Of a stretch of DNA of 46,166 nt, positions 43,523 through 46,166 are shown piece after piece; the stretch's first letter is position 1; each line of letters begins with the position of its first letter. Made by a program: the position numbers and the translations under genes. The notes beneath the pieces were generated by a model, which saw only the letters and a program-made list of their open reading frames with translations, was not told where the DNA came from and searched no databases. Source of the DNA: Saccoglossus kowalevskii (Eukaryota > Hemichordata > Enteropneusta > Harrimaniidae); the NCBI RefSeq assembly GCF_000003605.2, contig NW_003137828.1:507907-554072 (forward strand), in the 5' to 3' direction.

Positions 43523-44864
43523 GAAGTGTCCCAATCAGAAATATCGCTGCCAACTTGAAGCATACAGACGTGTCAAGTGTTTAAAACAGTAGTTCATGAC
43601 AGGACAACCTCACGGTAATGTCGTCATATCCGAGACAGCTTTAGCTTGGCTTACGCCGTTGCCCTTGGGACATTCGAGATTCTCGTTCTGGAAATTTTAT
43701 CCAACAATTTTAACTACATTCAATGAATCCAGCAAAGAACCATATACAACTTGAAATTAGAGTGTAACCCAACTGATGTTAAATATGTATTTATTTTTAA
43801 GAGTGTGCCGGGGCCGACGACAATGAAGCGAGTGTCAATTCTAACCGCTTCCAGATGACGTTTTTCTTTCTTTCATTCACCTCTGGAATGTGAGAAATAA
43901 TTCACGATAACAAAATGGATAGAATTATTTATGGGCAATTGTGCAAATTGTAACTGTCAGTTCGATTTATTTTGCCCAATGAATCTCTCCATTTGGTGGA
44001 ATAGAACCTAATGTGCACTCTGTCGTATACATGGACAGATAGTTGTCAAGTCACGTGACCTGGCCAAATCAAATGCATAAACAGGACGGGAATAATTCAG
44101 TGAAAACGAACATGTAGGAATCCTTTGAAACTATATCAGTTTGTCACGAGTGAGAACTGAACTGTCACCTAGTTCGTTGCGACTGGGAGACATTGGCGCC
44201 AACAATGCCGTCAGCAGACGACATCCCCCGACGTTTCAGATGCACTTTTCATGTTTTTTTTATTCACGTTGTGAAATATTCATTCACTTTTCTTCGCTGA
44301 AAATATAATTACTTCAAAATCAATATGGAGTAGATTGAATGAAAATTGGTTTGCAGGGTAAGATGGTGTACAATGACTCACGGGGAACGCTGGGCTACTC
44401 AGCGGAGACTGCAGACATAAGTATTTGCCGATTAAACTAAAATAATAAGTGGTGAATAAATTAATAAATTAGAGTCAGTAAGGCACATATCGATTTGGAA
44501 GTATAAGAGAAAACACAATACCAAATAAGACCGCCCCTTCCCAGGGTACATGCTCATGAATAATTAGCGAGATGTTGTTAAGAGGTTTTCAAAATTTGAA
44601 TTTCCATCTAATTAACTGAAAGGTTAATTAACGTACTTTAACATGAACAAACCTTATTCATTCCTAACCGATGTAAGATATCTAACTAATATAATAATAT
44701 TTCACAGTCAAATATTGTCTTATTGTGATCGTATACGTTTTGTTCCAAACACAACTTTTTTAGCAAAATATGCAAAACAATTACACTACAAGACATAAAA
44801 GCAATTCAATACATCTTAACGTACTCTGTCACGCGTGGAAATAAAATATTTGGGAATGTTATCA
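43523..44864. other. Gene-free stretch
   Basis: Moderate complexity, with TCACGTGA at 44051-44058. No gene-like frame. Possible conserved non-coding sequence around 44,140-44,230 by composition only. Confidence 0.4.
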
Positions 44865-45085
44865 AGTATTTACCAAAAGAACCTACAATAGAAACGTTCT
44901 CTAAACTGTCGAAAGATGAAATAATATTCAGCAAAAGTAACAATGATAAAAAAAAGTACTCTAAACTGTCGGAAGACGAACTAATATTTACAAAACGAAC
45001 CAATGATAGAAGATTATCTAAACTACTGGAACTAGTATTTACCAAAAGCACTACTAATGTTGTAAAGATTGTCTAAACTCACCAA
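44865..45085. repeat. Diverged tandem repeat, ~55-60-bp unit, four copies
   Basis: TCTAAACTGTCG-type landmarks at 44900, 44960, 45017 and 45072, with CAAAAGNAAC and CAATGATA between them. It produces a Leu/Ser-rich minus-strand frame (44806-45051) that I consider an artefact of the repeat. Confidence 0.75.
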
Positions 45086-45515
45086 ATGGATGTAACTACG
45101 CATTTCTCGTGGAACAGTACTTTTTAATAGAAATATTCCCATGTGAAATCATAATAAAATTTCAACAAAATCTTGTTATAGTCATATTAAAATAGTACTT
45201 TCATCTTAATATTTTTTATTTTGTTGCTGGTCAATGTTATATATGTATATATCAAGACCTTTCTTTGAAAAAAATAGCACTCGCCTATAATATTGTGGTT
45301 TAGGCCCTCTCAGTTTCTTTATTTCTGTTTAGTTTTTGACGCAGAGGACGCTGTCTACAAAGTTGTCTGGTGTATTATGCAACATCAAAATAGTCACACG
45401 ACTTGCTTTGAAAGCCACTTACTTTATAGGCATGAAGGCCACTATATGGTTTTAGGTACTGATCTGTGCCATTATGTGCGAACAATTGTGGGATTATTGT
45501 TCCTGCTTTTAAATA

Positions 45516-45679
45516 CTGTAAAATGACCAATTTTCTCTGGGTTTAAATTTCACTTATCATCATTTAAATAGTGTGTTCTATGCTAAATTTTACATATTCA
45601 CTGGGTGTTAATTTAGCACATTTTCCAGTCAGCGAAATAAGCAAAATTAAAACCCAGTGAATAATTAACCCTTTTACAG
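45516..45679. mobile_element. 164-bp MITE with ~45-bp TIRs and TA duplication
   Basis: The left end CTGTAAAATGACCAATTTTC then CTGGGTTTAAATTTCACTTA is matched in inverse by AAACCCAGTGAATAATTAAC then CCTTTTACAG at the right. TA flanks both ends (45514-45515 and 45680-45681), as expected for Tc1/mariner-type insertion. An internal hairpin TGCTAAATT / AATTTAGCA lies in the middle. From memory, elements of this appearance are common in mollusc and related genomes. Confidence 0.85.
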
Positions 45680-46019
45680 TATGTAAATTTACCTTTTTTG
45701 GTAAGTATGTTGAATGAGTTAAATTATTGCTAAATGTCGGGTTTATTAAATATTATTGGAATTGATTTTAGGCAACATTTTTTACATTACAACGAGGAGC
45801 CAACGTGAATATCACACTGACCAAGGGTTGATTTAGAATGACCTGGATTTCAGTCTCAATGGCGAGACTAATGCTTTGAAATATGGTAGGCCTTTTGCAG
45901 TGTGGACTCCATTTTTCTTCGTCTATGAGAATTGATGATATGAGTGGTGGTGAGAAAAATTCGGCGAGCCACATGAATACATTTTATATCTTCCAACATA
46001 GATTAATAGATGAAATCGA

Positions 46020-46166
46020 GCGAGCGACCGTACATGTAACATTGCTATGTATATTATAACGTTTGTAATATATATTATCATTACTGCTACGTATGTTACA
46101 ATATGTGTGTAATAGATATTATCATTACTGCTACGTATGTTACAATATGTGTGTAATAGATATTAT
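46020..46166. repeat. 44-bp tandem repeat running off the window edge
   Basis: ATCATTACTGCTACGTATGT begins at 46077 and again at 46121, identical by eye through the last base. A more diverged copy precedes it (about 46031-46076). The array probably continues past 46166. Confidence 0.85.

Noticed and set aside
44806-45051. Leu/Ser-rich 81-codon minus frame with a repeat pattern
   Set aside because: The periodicity comes from the ~60-bp tandem repeat. There is no independent coding evidence.
45293-45526. Frame containing DAEDAVY, reminiscent of an SR-protein RRM
   Set aside because: The match is only seven residues with no RNP motifs around it, and the frame ends inside the MITE left terminus.
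1-46166. CRISPR array, bacterial operon or phage content
   Set aside because: No spacer-type repeats, Shine-Dalgarno/operon structure or prokaryotic genes. The tandem arrays have no unique spacers, and the sequence is plainly eukaryotic.

Overview
This is eukaryotic nuclear DNA, most likely from a marine invertebrate animal. The evidence is an AT-rich background (roughly 36% GC by eye), a BTB/kelch-type gene with clearly higher GC, a plausible spliceosomal 3' splice site, a 50-base N gap from scaffolding, and many minisatellites and short inverted-repeat (MITE-like) elements. One of those elements resembles MITEs I recall from molluscs and their relatives. I cannot name the species.

Only one protein-coding gene can be supported. 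It is a large plus-strand exon, about 22,631-25,750, encoding a BTB-BACK domain and a divergent kelch-type beta-propeller, preceded by more than 500 residues of Ser-rich, mostly disordered sequence with a small Cys cluster. Its 5' end is unresolved: a pyrimidine-rich tract ending in CAG lies at 22,630, and no convincing upstream exon was found.

Layout. 1-20.9 kb holds no recognisable gene. It contains a ~42-bp minisatellite (6.66-7.13 kb), a ~67-bp minisatellite (11.28-11.69 kb), an assembly gap (16.85 kb) and a diverged duplication rich in TCGCGCGA-type words (18.44-19.55 kb). A regular 67-bp minisatellite of 18 indel-free copies (20.94-22.18 kb) abuts the BTB/kelch gene (to 25.75 kb). From 25.75 kb to the right edge there is again no convincing gene. 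That half has MITE-like elements at 36.5, 40.8-41.2, 43.4 and 45.5 kb, with a further member of one family at 4.8 kb. It also has related ~125-bp repeats at 30.2 and 40.3 kb, a dispersed GGTTCGGCGGCCAT repeat concentrated at 38.7-40.7 kb, and short tandem arrays at 32.4, 44.9 and 46.1 kb.

The most unusual signal is a set of CpG-containing palindromic words scattered through apparently gene-free DNA: 12 copies of CGCATGCG, 6 of TCACGTGA and 2 of TCTCGCGAGA. In animals these are core binding words of NRF1, USF/MITF-type bHLH-ZIP proteins and BANP. They may be cis-regulatory sites of the isolated BTB/kelch gene, remnants of transposable elements, or both. No previously undescribed multi-gene system is visible.
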